From contig NZ_JAIVKX010000012.1 in the NCBI RefSeq assembly GCF_020524285.1, forward strand, positions 150,922 to 214,921: DNA of 64,000 bases, given 5' to 3'. The DNA is from Alloyangia pacifica. GTDB taxonomy: Bacteria; Pseudomonadota; Alphaproteobacteria; Rhodobacterales; Rhodobacteraceae. The position numbers were made by a program, and so were the translations under genes. The notes under the pieces were generated by a model, which made no database searches, was not told the origin of the DNA, and was given only the letters and a program-made list of their open reading frames with translations. Numbering within the stretch: the first letter of the stretch is position 1; each line of letters starts with the position of its first letter. Of the stretch, positions 41,915 through 50,794 are shown one piece after another.

Positions 41915-42125
41915 GCCGGAACGGCAGGTCTCCTGACTTGCGGCCATGGTCCCGAGGCCGCCTTCCCGCGCCAAGGGCGCAGTGGCTCCGCCCGGAGGGG
42001 CGGGTGGCTCGGAACGGTCGCTTACAGTTGCGGGGGCAGTCCCGGATTCCGCGGCCCAAGGCCGCGCCACCGGGTTCCCTTTTCATCCCGGATGGGAACC
42101 GTTCGCGGCGACCCTCGGGGCGGAG
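41915..42125 (-). promoter_or_regulatory. Cobalamin riboswitch
   Basis: Read on the minus strand, the leader contains all landmarks of the class in order. A GGTTCCC...GATGAAAAGGGAACCC helix lies near 42070-42105. The invariant GACTGCCCCCGCAACTGTAA lies at 42021-42042. The B12 box GTCAGGAGACCTGCC lies at 41923-41937. The switch ends about 70 bases before the btuF-like ATG. Binding of adenosylcobalamin should block expression of the three-gene transporter. Confidence 0.95.
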
Positions 42126-42282
42126 CCCGGCTTTGTCAAGCGGCGGCAGTCGCATCCGCCTGCCGGTTCGCCACGCGACGGGCTCCTTGCAGGGCCCGGC
42201 CATGCCGGTCCTGCCGCGACCTCCCTCTCCGCCGGGTGATGGGCGAAAGCCTTCGGCGGGCGGTCTCTGGCCACCGTGCAGG

Positions 42283-42480
42283 ATGATGACGGGCGCGCAG
42301 GATGCCGCCGCCGCGACGCCTTGCGGTTTCGCCAAGACGGTCGTTCACCTCTGGCCGGGCGGTCGGGTCGCGATGGAAGGCCGGTTCATCGACGAAGACG
42401 AACACCAGCAGCAGGCGCAGGATCACCAAGCGCTGCTGTTCCGCGCAGCCGATGCGCGCGATCTGCAGGGTGGCCGCTAG
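42283..42480 (+). CDS. Possible small hypothetical protein
   Basis: An open frame of 65 residues starting with two adjacent Met codons, MMTGAQDAAAATPCGFAK, and ending in a hydrophilic, Gln- and Asp-rich tail. Codon choice has a high G/C third position like that of real genes here. The ribosome-binding site is poor (GCAGG), and no family is recognised. It lies divergent to the riboswitch and before the tRNA. It may be non-coding. Confidence 0.3.
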   Translation: MMTGAQDAAAATPCGFAKTVVHLWPGGRVAMEGRFIDEDEHQQQAQDHQALLFRAADARDLQGGR

Positions 42481-42570
42481 ATGCGGCTGCGCCACGTCTC
42501 CTGCGAGCCGTCTGTGCCGCAAAGGTAAATCCTCTGACGAGAACTTCTTGCTGCTTTTCATAAGGAGGAT

Positions 42571-42646
<76 letters not shown>

Positions 42647-42811
42647 AATCGCGGTGCTCGTTCCCTTGTCCGCCTTGCCCTTTCGGGCGTCTCGGCTTCG
42701 GTCCGGAGCGGTGTCCGCCGCGCCGTCTCCGGCGCTGTGCGGCGTGATCTATGGGATGCTGCGGGCGGGTTCAAGCGAAAAAATCACCGCCCGCAGAAAA
42801 AAGTTCGGAGC

Positions 42812-43129
42812 TTACTCTTCGTCATCTCCGGGGACGTCGGTGATCTCGTCCAGCGAGACGTTGTCGTCATCGTCATCGTCGAGAACATCATCGTCATCGA
42901 GTTCGACCTCGACGTCGTCTTCGAGCAGATCGCTCTCCTCGGTCTCCTCGGTCTGGGACCGGCGCGGGGCGCCATCTGCCTGGTCGGCCGACAGCATGGT
43001 GCGCTTGCCGGTGTCGAGTTGCAGTACCTCACCAGTGTACGGCGAGACGATCGGATCCTTGTTCAGGTCGTAGAAACGCTTCCCGGTGGTGGGGCAGATG
43101 CGCTTCGTGCCCCATTCTTCTTTGGGCAT
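42812..43129 (-). CDS. FYDLN acid family protein (TIGR02300)
   Basis: A 105-residue protein with the family-defining N-terminal half MPKEEWGTKRICPTTGKRFY followed by DLNKDPIVSPYTG. The Cys in CPTTG is part of a zinc-ribbon-like start although only one Cys is seen. The last 45 residues are almost all Asp and Glu (a run DDDDDD near the end). The family is conserved in alphaproteobacteria and its function is unknown. The gene is upstream of the tRNA-Ala on the same strand. The gap of 165 bases leaves room for a separate tRNA promoter. Confidence 0.88.
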   Translation of the reverse strand: MPKEEWGTKRICPTTGKRFYDLNKDPIVSPYTGEVLQLDTGKRTMLSADQADGAPRRSQTEETEESDLLEDDVEVELDDDDVLDDDDDDNVSLDEITDVPGDDEE

Positions 43130-43234
43130 GGGTGGTCCCCTTCAGCTGGCTTGTACGGTCGACAATCTGAAGCCTCTGCCATAACACAGGGGCAGTGTCA
43201 AAACTTTTGGCCGATGCAGTCCAGAGGCGCAGAA

Positions 43235-43927
43235 ATGGGGCAGATCACCCTTCCAGGCAACCCGCCGATCTCGGTCACCCTGCGCCGCTCGGCGCAGGCC
43301 CGGCGGCTGTCGCTGCGGCTCTCGCAGCTCGACGGGCGGGTGACGCTGACCCTGCCGCGGCGGCTCCCCGAGGCCGAGGCGATCGGCTTCCTGCGCGAGA
43401 AAGAAGGCTGGCTGCGCGGCCACCTCGAAAGCCGCGGTGCGGATGTTGCGGTGGGCCTCGGCGCCCGGCTGCCCTTCGAGGGGCGGGTGCATGAGATCCG
43501 CCCGGGGCAGGGGCGCAGCGTGCGGCGCGGCGACGGCGGGCTCGAGGTGCCCGGCGCGCCGGGGCAGGTGGCGGCGCGGCTGATGGGCTGGCTGCGCGCC
43601 GAGGCGCGCGACCGGCTGGCCGAAGCCTCGGATCGCCATGCCGCCGCGCTCGGGCTGCCCTACAGCCGCCTGACCCTGCGCGACACCCGTTCGCGCTGGG
43701 GCTCCTGCACCGCCGAGGGCGGGTTGATGTATTCCTGGCGGCTGGTCATGGCGCCGCCCGAGGTGCTCGACTACGTCGCGGCGCATGAGGTGGCGCACCT
43801 GGCGCAGATGAACCATTCCCCGGCGTTCTGGGCGGTGGTGGAGCAGCTCTACGGTGACTGGCGTCCGGCGCGACGCTGGCTGCGTGACGAAGGGGCATCG
43901 CTGCACCGCTATCGTTTCGGCGATTGA
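43235..43927 (+). CDS. M48/YgjP-type metal-dependent hydrolase (DUF45)
   Basis: A 230-residue protein with a zinc-metallopeptidase motif HEVAHLAQMNHSPAFW in the last third, the pattern H-E-x-x-H plus a third His. It is preceded by LRDTRSRWGSCTAEGGLMYS and a WRLVMAPPEVLDYV segment, both typical of YgjP/DUF45 (SprT-like) proteins. The activity is uncertain. The ATG at 43235 is preferred because GAGG lies upstream; a further in-frame Met at 43214 is possible. It is 34 bases before the GntR gene, so the two may be co-transcribed. Confidence 0.88.
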   Translation: MGQITLPGNPPISVTLRRSAQARRLSLRLSQLDGRVTLTLPRRLPEAEAIGFLREKEGWLRGHLESRGADVAVGLGARLPFEGRVHEIRPGQGRSVRRGDGGLEVPGAPGQVAARLMGWLRAEARDRLAEASDRHAAALGLPYSRLTLRDTRSRWGSCTAEGGLMYSWRLVMAPPEVLDYVAAHEVAHLAQMNHSPAFWAVVEQLYGDWRPARRWLRDEGASLHRYRFGD

Positions 43928-43961
43928 CGCCGCGCGCGCCGCATCGGAGATTGCGCGCATT

Positions 43962-44615
43962 ATGATCCAGCCCCAGCCCCGTACCTCCGATATCGTCCTC
44001 TCCGCCCACGAGCGCGTCTACCGCGGGCTGCGCCAGCGCATCATGCTGGGGCAGATCGCCCCGGGAGAGTCGCTGACCCTGCGCGGCATCGGTCGCGAGT
44101 TCGACGTCTCGATGACCCCCGCGCGCGAGGCGATCAACCGACTGGTGGCCGAAGGGGCGCTTTCGATGTCCTCCTCGGGGCGGGTCTCGACGCCGGAGCT
44201 GTCGAACGAGCGGATCGAGGAGCTGGCGGCGCTGCGCGCTCTGATCGAGGTCGAACTGGCCTCGCGCGCGCTGCCGCGCGCGCACATGGCGCTGATCGAC
44301 CGGCTGCAGACGATCAACGGCACGATCTCCGAGATGATCCAGGCGCGTGACGCGGTGGGCTATATCCGCACCAACCTCGAGTTCCACCGCACGCTCTACC
44401 TGCGCGCGCAGGCGCCGGCGATGCTGGCGATGACCGAGACCGTCTGGCTGCAGCTCGGGCCGACCATGCGCAAGCTCTACGGTCGGCTGCGCCGCACCGA
44501 GGCGCCGCAATACCACCGGCTGATGATCGCGGCGCTGAAGGCCGGGGACGAGCCGGGACTGCGGCTGGCGGTGCGCTCCGACGTGACGCAGGGGCTGCGG
44601 ATGCTCGCCACCTGA
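43962..44615 (+). CDS. GntR-family regulator with FCD domain
   Basis: A 217-residue regulator. The winged helix is at about residues 15-70 (AHERVYRGLRQRIMLGQIAP, LTLRGIGREFDVSMTPAREA). The helical C-terminal domain has ELAALRALIEVELASRAL and the metal-binding type His in NLEFHRTLYLRA of FCD-type (FadR subfamily) regulators. The effector is unknown. The start codon has only a distant GGAG, so a different start nearby is possible. No obvious target gene is adjacent except the DUF1206 gene downstream. Confidence 0.85.
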   Translation: MIQPQPRTSDIVLSAHERVYRGLRQRIMLGQIAPGESLTLRGIGREFDVSMTPAREAINRLVAEGALSMSSSGRVSTPELSNERIEELAALRALIEVELASRALPRAHMALIDRLQTINGTISEMIQARDAVGYIRTNLEFHRTLYLRAQAPAMLAMTETVWLQLGPTMRKLYGRLRRTEAPQYHRLMIAALKAGDEPGLRLAVRSDVTQGLRMLAT

Positions 44616-44700
44616 CACGGGCCTAGAGAGACCCGCAGGGGAACCCCGGCGGGGGCGGGAGCATTGAGGGGGTAATCCTCAGCCAGCCCCGGAGCCTGCC

Positions 44701-45603
44701 ATGACCCTCGCCGACTCGCTTTCGCTCAAGCCCGACTCGCGCCGCGCCAAGCGGCTCGAGGATGTGAACCCCGAGGACTTCGCCTGGTCGATCCCGATCA
44801 TGCGCGCCGGCTATTCCGGGCGCGGGCTGGTCTACCTCGTGGTGGCGGGCGTCTCGCTCTGGTCGATCCTGCAAGGCGGGCAGGCCGAGGGCACCTCGGA
44901 GGCGATGCAGAGCCTGCAGGGCGGCTGGGGCACGGCAGTGATCGTGCTGATCGCCCTGGGCATGTTCGCCTATGCGGTCTGGCGGCTGGTCGACAGCATC
45001 TGGGATCTCGAGGCCTATGGCCGCGGCGCCAAGGGGCTCATTGCCCGCGTCGGCATGCTGGTTACCGGCGCGGCGCATCTCGGCATCGGCATGCTGGCGG
45101 TGACGCTGCTCATCGGGCGCAGCGGCGGCGGCAGCGGCAAGCAGATGCTCGACACGGTGCTGCAGAGCCCCGGCGGCCAGCTTGTCGTGGGCGTCGCGGG
45201 TCTGCTGACCATCGGGGCAGGGGGCTACTACCTGCACAAGGCGTATAAGGAAGAGTATCGCAACCACCTGCGCGCCAACCGCTTCACCACCCATATGAAC
45301 GGCGCGCTGCGGGCCGGGCTGGCGGCGCAGGGTGTGGTGATCGGCATCATCGGCATGCTGATCTGCTATGCCGCGCTCCACGCCAATGCCTCCGAGGCCG
45401 GCGGGCTGGGTTCGGCCTTCGACTGGCTGCAGGGGCAGGTCTACGGCCGGGTACTGGTCGGGCTGCTCTGCCTTGGCCTGCTGGGCTTCGCGCTCTTCTG
45501 CTTCGTCAACGCCGGCTATCGCATCATTCCCAAGGCGGCAGATCGCGGCATCGAGTCCGTCGGCGCGCGCCTGCGCGCCGCGGCGGAGAATGCGACCTCC
45601 TGA
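44701..45603 (+). CDS. DUF1206 membrane protein
   Basis: A 300-residue protein with six hydrophobic segments that arrange into three similar pairs. Each pair contains an RAGYSGRGLVYLVVAGVSL / RVGMLVTGAAHLGIG / RAGLAAQGVVIGIIG type segment, with an R-x-G pattern about 15 residues into each unit. Tandem repeats of about 70 residues are the hallmark of DUF1206 proteins, whose function is unknown. There is no signal peptide. It follows the GntR gene by 85 bases in the same direction. Confidence 0.85.
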   Translation: MTLADSLSLKPDSRRAKRLEDVNPEDFAWSIPIMRAGYSGRGLVYLVVAGVSLWSILQGGQAEGTSEAMQSLQGGWGTAVIVLIALGMFAYAVWRLVDSIWDLEAYGRGAKGLIARVGMLVTGAAHLGIGMLAVTLLIGRSGGGSGKQMLDTVLQSPGGQLVVGVAGLLTIGAGGYYLHKAYKEEYRNHLRANRFTTHMNGALRAGLAAQGVVIGIIGMLICYAALHANASEAGGLGSAFDWLQGQVYGRVLVGLLCLGLLGFALFCFVNAGYRIIPKAADRGIESVGARLRAAAENATS

Positions 45604-46421
45604 GGGCAGGGGCGCCCGGGCTCACTGGCGGGGAGGTTCCGGGCGCTGCGCGAGGTTAGGCAATGCGTGAAGTTTCGGTGCTTGTTGGCGCGCTGACAGA
45701 GACTTGCGGATGACTTTTTCTTGCGGATGAAAGGTGGGGCAATTGGCAATGGTGGGCGATAGCCCGCGGTGGCAATGTTACGTGCGACGTGAGATGAGGC
45801 GGAAATTGGAAGTAAGGAAGGTTTAAGAAAATCATTGGGTGCCTAGGGGGCTTGAACGCAGAATAGTGATGAAAACTTGACGCGTAATACGGCATCTAGC
45901 TTAGAAATTGCTTTGCTCTCAATAAATTGTCAGCTGACAATTGCGCCATGTAGTAAGCCATGAAAGCGTCATTTTGTTGTAGCCCCTGCCGCACCTGATT
46001 TGCATGCGATGAGCAAGATGCCCGGTGTGAGCGATTGTTATCGCGGGGCTTTTTTGGAAGTGTCCTGCCTGCGCTGGCCAAGTCTGTAAGTTTTTCAGCG
46101 AGGCTGGATCGCTCGGGGTCCGAGGCGGTTTCTCGGTCAATCTGCACCGTGCGAAGATATTTGTGGAATTCCGGAGCAGAATTCTTGGATGATGCTCGTG
46201 AATGAGCCCTATTGCGGTCAAAGGATTAAGTGTAGGTTAAATATATCCATATTCTTAAAGCCGTCCTGTCAGGAGTCTTCAGGGAATAGGGCTGAATAGA
46301 GGCATGCCTTGGCGTGGCGATCTATGCGCCAAGTCTCAGATTTGTCTACATCATTACTTAAATAAATCGCGCAGTTCCAATTTACTGCGCCGCGGCCTTT
46401 ATCTTCCGCCTTTACATGAAG
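45604..46421. other. AT-richer gap without a convincing gene
   Basis: About 820 bases between the DUF1206 gene and the accA terminator differ from the rest of the window in being noticeably AT-rich. Short frames on the minus strand at 45896-46147 and 45919-46221 lack ribosome-binding sites and recognisable motifs. At 45836-45856 a 10-base match GCCTAGGGGG followed by GAAC resembles the 3' part of the tRNA-Ala at 42571. No promoter or RNA gene could be named with confidence. Confidence 0.5.
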
Positions 46422-46459
46422 AAGCCCCGGAATGCGGCGAGAACCGCACTCCGGGGCTT
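46422..46459 (-). terminator. Hairpin after accA
   Basis: A 16-base stem (AAGCCCCGGAATGCGG against CCGCACTCCGGGGCTT) with one A-C mismatch closes a 6-base loop. It begins 33 bases after the accA stop. It is the only strong hairpin in the gap. Confidence 0.8.
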
Positions 46460-46491
46460 ACGATGTCGGGGCTGTTGCCAGCCGAGTAAGC

Positions 46492-47454
46492 TCAGGCTGC
46501 GAGGCCCTTCGATCCCATGTCCAGGAACTTCTGGCGGCGTGCCTTGATCAGATCGGCGGGCGCCATGCCGTCCATTTCCTCGAGCAGGGCGGCGATGTTC
46601 TTGCCGACCGCGTCGATGGCGGCGAGCGGCGCGCGGTGCGCGCCGCCGAGCGGCTCGGGGATCACCTTGTCGGCGACGCCCAGCTTCAGCAGGTCCTGCG
46701 CGGTCAGGCGCAGCGCCTCGGCGGCCTCGCGCATCTTCTCGGCGTCCTTCCACAGGATCGAGGCGCAGCCCTCGGGCGAGATCACCGAGTAGACCGAATG
46801 CTCGAGCATCGCGACGCGGTTGGCGGTGGCGAAGGCCACGGCGCCGCCGGAGCCGCCCTCGCCGATGATCACGGTCACCAACGGCACGCCGATCTGCAGG
46901 CATTTCTCGGTCGAGCGGGCGATCGCCTCGGACTGGCCGCGCTCTTCCGCGCCCTTGCCCGGGTAGGCGCCGGGGGTGTCGACGAGGGTGATCACCGGCA
47001 GGCCGAACTTGTCGGCCATTTCCATCAGGCGGATCGCTTTTCGGTAGCCCTCGGGGCGGGCCATACCGAAGTTGCGCTCGATGCGCGACTGGGTGTCATT
47101 GCCCTTTTCATGACCGATCACCACCACCGGGCGATCGTTGAAGCGGGCAAGCCCGCCCATCACCGCGTGGTCGTCGGCAAAGCCGCGGTCGCCGGCGAGC
47201 GGCGTGTACTCGGTGAACAGGGCGTCGATGTAGTCTTTGCAATGGGGACGGTCGGGATGCCGCGCCACCTGGCATTTCCGCCAGGGCGTCAGCTTCTTGT
47301 ACAGATCCTTAAGCAGATCGTCGGCCTTGCGGTCGAGCGCGGCGGCCTCGTCCTCCACATGCATCTCTTCGTTCTTCCGCGCCATGGCGCGCAGTTCTTC
47401 CGCCTTGCCTTCGATCTCGGCGAGGGGTTTTTCAAAGTCGAGATAATGCGTCAT
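46492..47454 (-). CDS. accA: Acetyl-CoA carboxylase carboxyltransferase alpha subunit
   Basis: AccA (320 residues) joins AccD to carboxylate acetyl-CoA to malonyl-CoA, the first step of fatty acid synthesis. The N-terminal [20 protein letters not shown] is a typical start. Diagnostic blocks are [58 protein letters not shown] and [19 protein letters not shown]. The upstream open frame to 48198 overlaps the LysE gene and is rejected. A terminator hairpin follows. Confidence 0.96.
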   Translation of the reverse strand: MTHYLDFEKPLAEIEGKAEELRAMARKNEEMHVEDEAAALDRKADDLLKDLYKKLTPWRKCQVARHPDRPHCKDYIDALFTEYTPLAGDRGFADDHAVMGGLARFNDRPVVVIGHEKGNDTQSRIERNFGMARPEGYRKAIRLMEMADKFGLPVITLVDTPGAYPGKGAEERGQSEAIARSTEKCLQIGVPLVTVIIGEGGSGGAVAFATANRVAMLEHSVYSVISPEGCASILWKDAEKMREAAEALRLTAQDLLKLGVADKVIPEPLGGAHRAPLAAIDAVGKNIAALLEEMDGMAPADLIKARRQKFLDMGSKGLAA

Positions 47455-47564
47455 GCTCGGGCACTCTTGTTGGTCGCGGCCTATATGGCCTCGAAGGCGC
47501 GCGGATGCAACAAAGCAAGCTCGATTGCCGCATCTGCGGGGCCCCGGGCCGGTCCGCTGCGGGC

Positions 47565-48158
47565 TCAGCCCAGCAGCACCGGCAGCATCGAGGCGATTAG
47601 CAGCGCCGCCATGCTCCAGTTGAACAGGCGCAGCCGCGCAGGATTGGTCAGCACCCGGCGCAGGCTGCCGCCGAGCACGGTCCAGGTGGTGGTGGAGATC
47701 GCGCCCATGGCGACATAGGTGCCCGCCACCAGCAGCACGGCGGGCAAGTCTCGGCTGACGGCGTAGAGGGTGATCGCCCCCAGCGCCATCGACCAGGCCT
47801 TGGGATTCACCCATTGGAAGGCCGCTGCCTGCAGGAAGCTCATCGGCCGCGCGCCCGCTTGCGCCTCGCCCGGGGCGGCGGCATGGGCAATCTTCCACGC
47901 CAGCCAGAGCATGTAGAGTACGGACAGAACCGTCAGCGCGCCGCGCACCACCGGGAAGGCCTCGAAGACCCGCATCGCGCCGAGCCCGACCAGAAGCACC
48001 ATCGCCGGGAAGCCGAGCGCCACGCCCAGCATGTGCGGCACGGTCCGTGCGAGGCCGAAGTTGGCGCCCGAGGCAAGCAGCATGAGGTTGTTCGGCCCCG
48101 GCGAGATCACCGTGACGAAGGCGAAGCCCGCCAGTGCGAGGAGAAGATCCTGTGTCAT
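47565..48158 (-). CDS. LysE/RhtB-family amino acid exporter
   Basis: A 197-residue membrane protein with about six hydrophobic segments. The start [20 protein letters not shown], with [13 protein letters not shown] next, is the LysE signature (S-P-G-P-N). [15 protein letters not shown] is the second conserved block. These proteins export lysine, homoserine, threonine or similar amino acids. It is divergent from an Lrp-type regulator across a 72-base gap with a palindrome, a common regulator-exporter pairing. Confidence 0.92.
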   Translation of the reverse strand: MTQDLLLALAGFAFVTVISPGPNNLMLLASGANFGLARTVPHMLGVALGFPAMVLLVGLGAMRVFEAFPVVRGALTVLSVLYMLWLAWKIAHAAAPGEAQAGARPMSFLQAAAFQWVNPKAWSMALGAITLYAVSRDLPAVLLVAGTYVAMGAISTTTWTVLGGSLRRVLTNPARLRLFNWSMAALLIASMLPVLLG

Positions 48159-48190
48159 GGCGCAAGACTTGCCCGTTCGGCGCGGAGAAA

Positions 48191-48228
48191 GATTGCAATC
48201 AGCGGCGCTGTCCGGCTTCTATCGCAAT
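48191..48228. promoter_or_regulatory. Palindrome and half-site between lysE-like and lrp-like genes
   Basis: The perfect ten-base palindrome GATTGCAATC lies at 48191-48200, and a similar ATCGCAAT lies at 48221-48228, 30 bases away or about three helical turns. Lrp-type regulators bind such phased sites. The second site almost touches the lrp-like ATG at 48231. Confidence 0.5.
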
Positions 48229-48230
48229 TT

Positions 48231-48683
48231 ATGAGCGAACTTGATTATATAGACGACCGGATATTGCGTGTCCTTGCGGCAGAGGGGCGGATCAGCAACC
48301 TCGCGCTGGCCGAGCGGGTGGGGCTTTCGGCCTCGGCCTGCCTGCGCCGGGTGGCGGCGCTGGAGAAATCGGGGGTGATCCGCGGCTATCGCGCCGTGCT
48401 CAGCCCCGAGAAGACCGGCATCGGCTTCGTCGCCTATGTCACCGTCGGCCTGGGGGTGCACACCAAGGAGTCGCAGCTTGCCTTCGAGCGGGTGATCAGC
48501 CGCGCCCCGGAGGTCAAGGAATGCCACAATATTACCGGGAATGTGGAATATCTCCTTCGGATAGAGGTGACCGATCTGGCCGCCTACAAGGAGTTCCACA
48601 CGGAGGTGCTCGGCACCTTGCCGCAGGTAAGTGCCATAACCTCCTACGTGGTCATGGGGTCGCCAAAGGACGAAAGAGCCTGA
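48231..48683 (+). CDS. Lrp/AsnC-family transcriptional regulator
   Basis: A 150-residue regulator. The N-terminal helix-turn-helix spans ILRVLAAEGRISNLALAERV with GLSASACLRRVAALEKSGVI. The C-terminal RAM effector domain includes VAYVTVGLGVHTKESQLAFE and VKECHNITGNVEYLLRIEV. It probably controls the divergent LysE-type exporter in response to an amino acid, through the palindrome at 48191. A gap of 73 bases separates it from the next gene. Confidence 0.9.
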   Translation: MSELDYIDDRILRVLAAEGRISNLALAERVGLSASACLRRVAALEKSGVIRGYRAVLSPEKTGIGFVAYVTVGLGVHTKESQLAFERVISRAPEVKECHNITGNVEYLLRIEVTDLAAYKEFHTEVLGTLPQVSAITSYVVMGSPKDERA

Positions 48684-48756
48684 GCGAGCCCGATTCGGAC
48701 GGCACCGGTGGGCCTGACAGGGCTGCCGGAAGAAAACGGAAAAGGTTGACCGGACT

Positions 48757-50580
48757 ATGACCGAGGCGCAGGCGGGCGAATTCGACTACATCATCGTCGG
48801 GGCAGGGGCGGCGGGCAGCGTGCTGGCCGAACGGCTCTCGGCGGATCCCGAAACCCGGGTGCTGCTGCTCGAAGAGAGCAAGGGCGCGGGCGGACACTGG
48901 GCGAGCCGGGTGCCGGGGGCGCGTGGCTGGCTGCAGCGCGACCCGTCGCGGGTCTACGGCTACCACGTCGAGCCGGGGTCGCGGGGCCCGGCGGAGCGCT
49001 GGCTGCGCGGCCGCATGCCCGGCGGCACCAGCGCGGTCGGCTCCATGCTCTGGGTGCGCGGCGGCGAGACCGACTGGGCACAGATGGCCCATGCCACCGG
49101 CAGCGAGGCGTGGGACTGGCCCGAGATGTCGCGCGCGCTGCGCGAGCTCGAGCACCACGCCTTTGGCGGCAGCGAGATACGCGGCCGCGGCGGGCCGGTG
49201 TCGCTGCGGCTGTCCGAGCCCCTGCGGCCGCTGATGCAGGCGGTGATGAAGGCCGGGGCGGAAAGCGGCTGGCGCCTCCGCGAGGATCCCAACGAGGCCG
49301 ACCCCGAAGGGCTCGGGCCCGCCGCCTGGACGATCGACGACAAGGGCCGACGGGTTACCGCCTGGACCGCCTTCGTGCGCGGCGCGAAGGATCGCCCCAA
49401 CCTGCGCATCGAGACCGGGGTACGGGTCGACCGGGTGCTGATCGACGAGGGCCGTGCCTATGGCATCGAGGGCCGCCGCGGCACCGCGCAGCTGCTGTTC
49501 CGCACCCGCGGCGAGGTGATCCTCTGCGCCGGGGCGGTGATCACCCCGAAGATCCTGATGCTTTCCGGCATCGGTGACGGCATGGCGCTGCGCCGTGCCG
49601 GGATCGAGACCAAGCACCACAGCCCCAACATCGGGCGGGGGCTGCGCGACCAGCTTGCACTGACCACCAATTGGCGGCTGCGGCACTGGCGCGACAGCGA
49701 CAACCGCGCCTACACCGGCGCGCGGCTCTGGATGAACGCACTGCGCTACCTGCTCTCGGGGGAGGGGGCGCTGGGCCTTGGCGGTGCCGAACTGGTGGGC
49801 TTCATCGCGTCGCAGAAGTCAATGACCCTGCCCGACCTGATGATCACCGCGGCGGCGCATTCGCAGGAAGCGGCGCAGGGGGTGGCCGGGCTCGAGCCGG
49901 AGCCGGGGATGCGGTTGTCGGGGCATATGCTGCGGCCCGAAAGCTCGGGCTATGTCTTCGCGGCCAGTCCCGACCCGGATGCACCGCCGCAGATCGAGGC
50001 CAATCACCTCTCGACCGAGCGCGACCGCGGCCGCGCCATCGCCACCCTGCGCCGCTTGCGCGAGTTGGCGCGCCGCCCGGCGCTCACCGAGTTCATCGAG
50101 GGCGAGACGGTAATCTCGGCCTGGGCCAAGAGCGACGATGACATCCTCGATCTCTACCGCCGCTACGGGCGCTCGGCGGGGCACGCGGTGGGCAGCTGCG
50201 CCATGGGCCCGGACGATCTCGACCCGCTCGACGCGCGGCTCTGCCTGCGCGGGGTGGCGCGGCTGCGGGTCTGCGATGCCTCGATCTTCCCCGAGATGCC
50301 GGCAGGCGGCCCGCTCGCCCCGGTGATGGCGGCGGCCCTGCGGGCGGCGGAGTTCATCCTCGCCGATGCGGCGAAGCGTGGCGCGGAGGACGCTGAGGCG
50401 GACGGTGCGGAGGAGGCGGCGGACGCGGATGCGGAGACGGCCGACGGCGAGGTGGCTGCGGTCGTCGACGCGGCGCCCGATGATGCGCCTGATGATGCGC
50501 CCGGGGAAAAGCCCGCACCGCCGGCGCCGGGCGCGCAGCCCGAGACCGAGACGCGGCCCGCGGCGGCCTCCACGGGCTGA
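48757..50580 (+). CDS. GMC-type flavoprotein with altered active site and acidic tail
   Basis: A 607-residue protein. The FAD-binding motif GAGAAGSVLAERLSADPE starts at residue 15, and further GMC blocks are VILCAGAVITPKILMLSGIG and the C-terminal RVCDASIFPEMPAGG region. The first catalytic His is kept (His476 in AGHAVGSCAMG). The second catalytic residue, normally Asn or His in a GNTNAP-type loop, is replaced: the loop reads AGGPLAP with Leu520. The flavin-contact loop is MPGGTSAVGSML rather than the usual GGSSxxN. From residue 540 on there is a 65-residue acidic, Ala/Asp/Pro-rich tail not typical of the family. Activity is therefore doubtful or changed. Confidence 0.8.
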   Translation: MTEAQAGEFDYIIVGAGAAGSVLAERLSADPETRVLLLEESKGAGGHWASRVPGARGWLQRDPSRVYGYHVEPGSRGPAERWLRGRMPGGTSAVGSMLWVRGGETDWAQMAHATGSEAWDWPEMSRALRELEHHAFGGSEIRGRGGPVSLRLSEPLRPLMQAVMKAGAESGWRLREDPNEADPEGLGPAAWTIDDKGRRVTAWTAFVRGAKDRPNLRIETGVRVDRVLIDEGRAYGIEGRRGTAQLLFRTRGEVILCAGAVITPKILMLSGIGDGMALRRAGIETKHHSPNIGRGLRDQLALTTNWRLRHWRDSDNRAYTGARLWMNALRYLLSGEGALGLGGAELVGFIASQKSMTLPDLMITAAAHSQEAAQGVAGLEPEPGMRLSGHMLRPESSGYVFAASPDPDAPPQIEANHLSTERDRGRAIATLRRLRELARRPALTEFIEGETVISAWAKSDDDILDLYRRYGRSAGHAVGSCAMGPDDLDPLDARLCLRGVARLRVCDASIFPEMPAGGPLAPVMAAALRAAEFILADAAKRGAEDAEADGAEEAADADAETADGEVAAVVDAAPDDAPDDAPGEKPAPPAPGAQPETETRPAAASTG

Positions 50581-50794
50581 GGCATGCCGTGATTGCCTGC
50601 GCGGGGGTGAGTTCCCGGTCGCGGGCATGGGGCGGCGTTGGGCGTGCCTCCATGGCCGCTCTAGGGCGCGCGTCGCGGGGCCGTGCGGCTGCGGCGCAAA
50701 AGCCGCGCTTGGCGGGCCATGTTTCGGGGTCGGCTTGCCGCAGAGGCTGGGCTCGGCGAGGCTGATCCTCCGAGCACAAGATCCGAGGCCCCCC

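Noticed and set aside
45896..46221. Two overlapping short minus-strand frames in the AT-rich gap
   Set aside because: They have no start signals and no recognisable motif, and they overlap each other in different frames.
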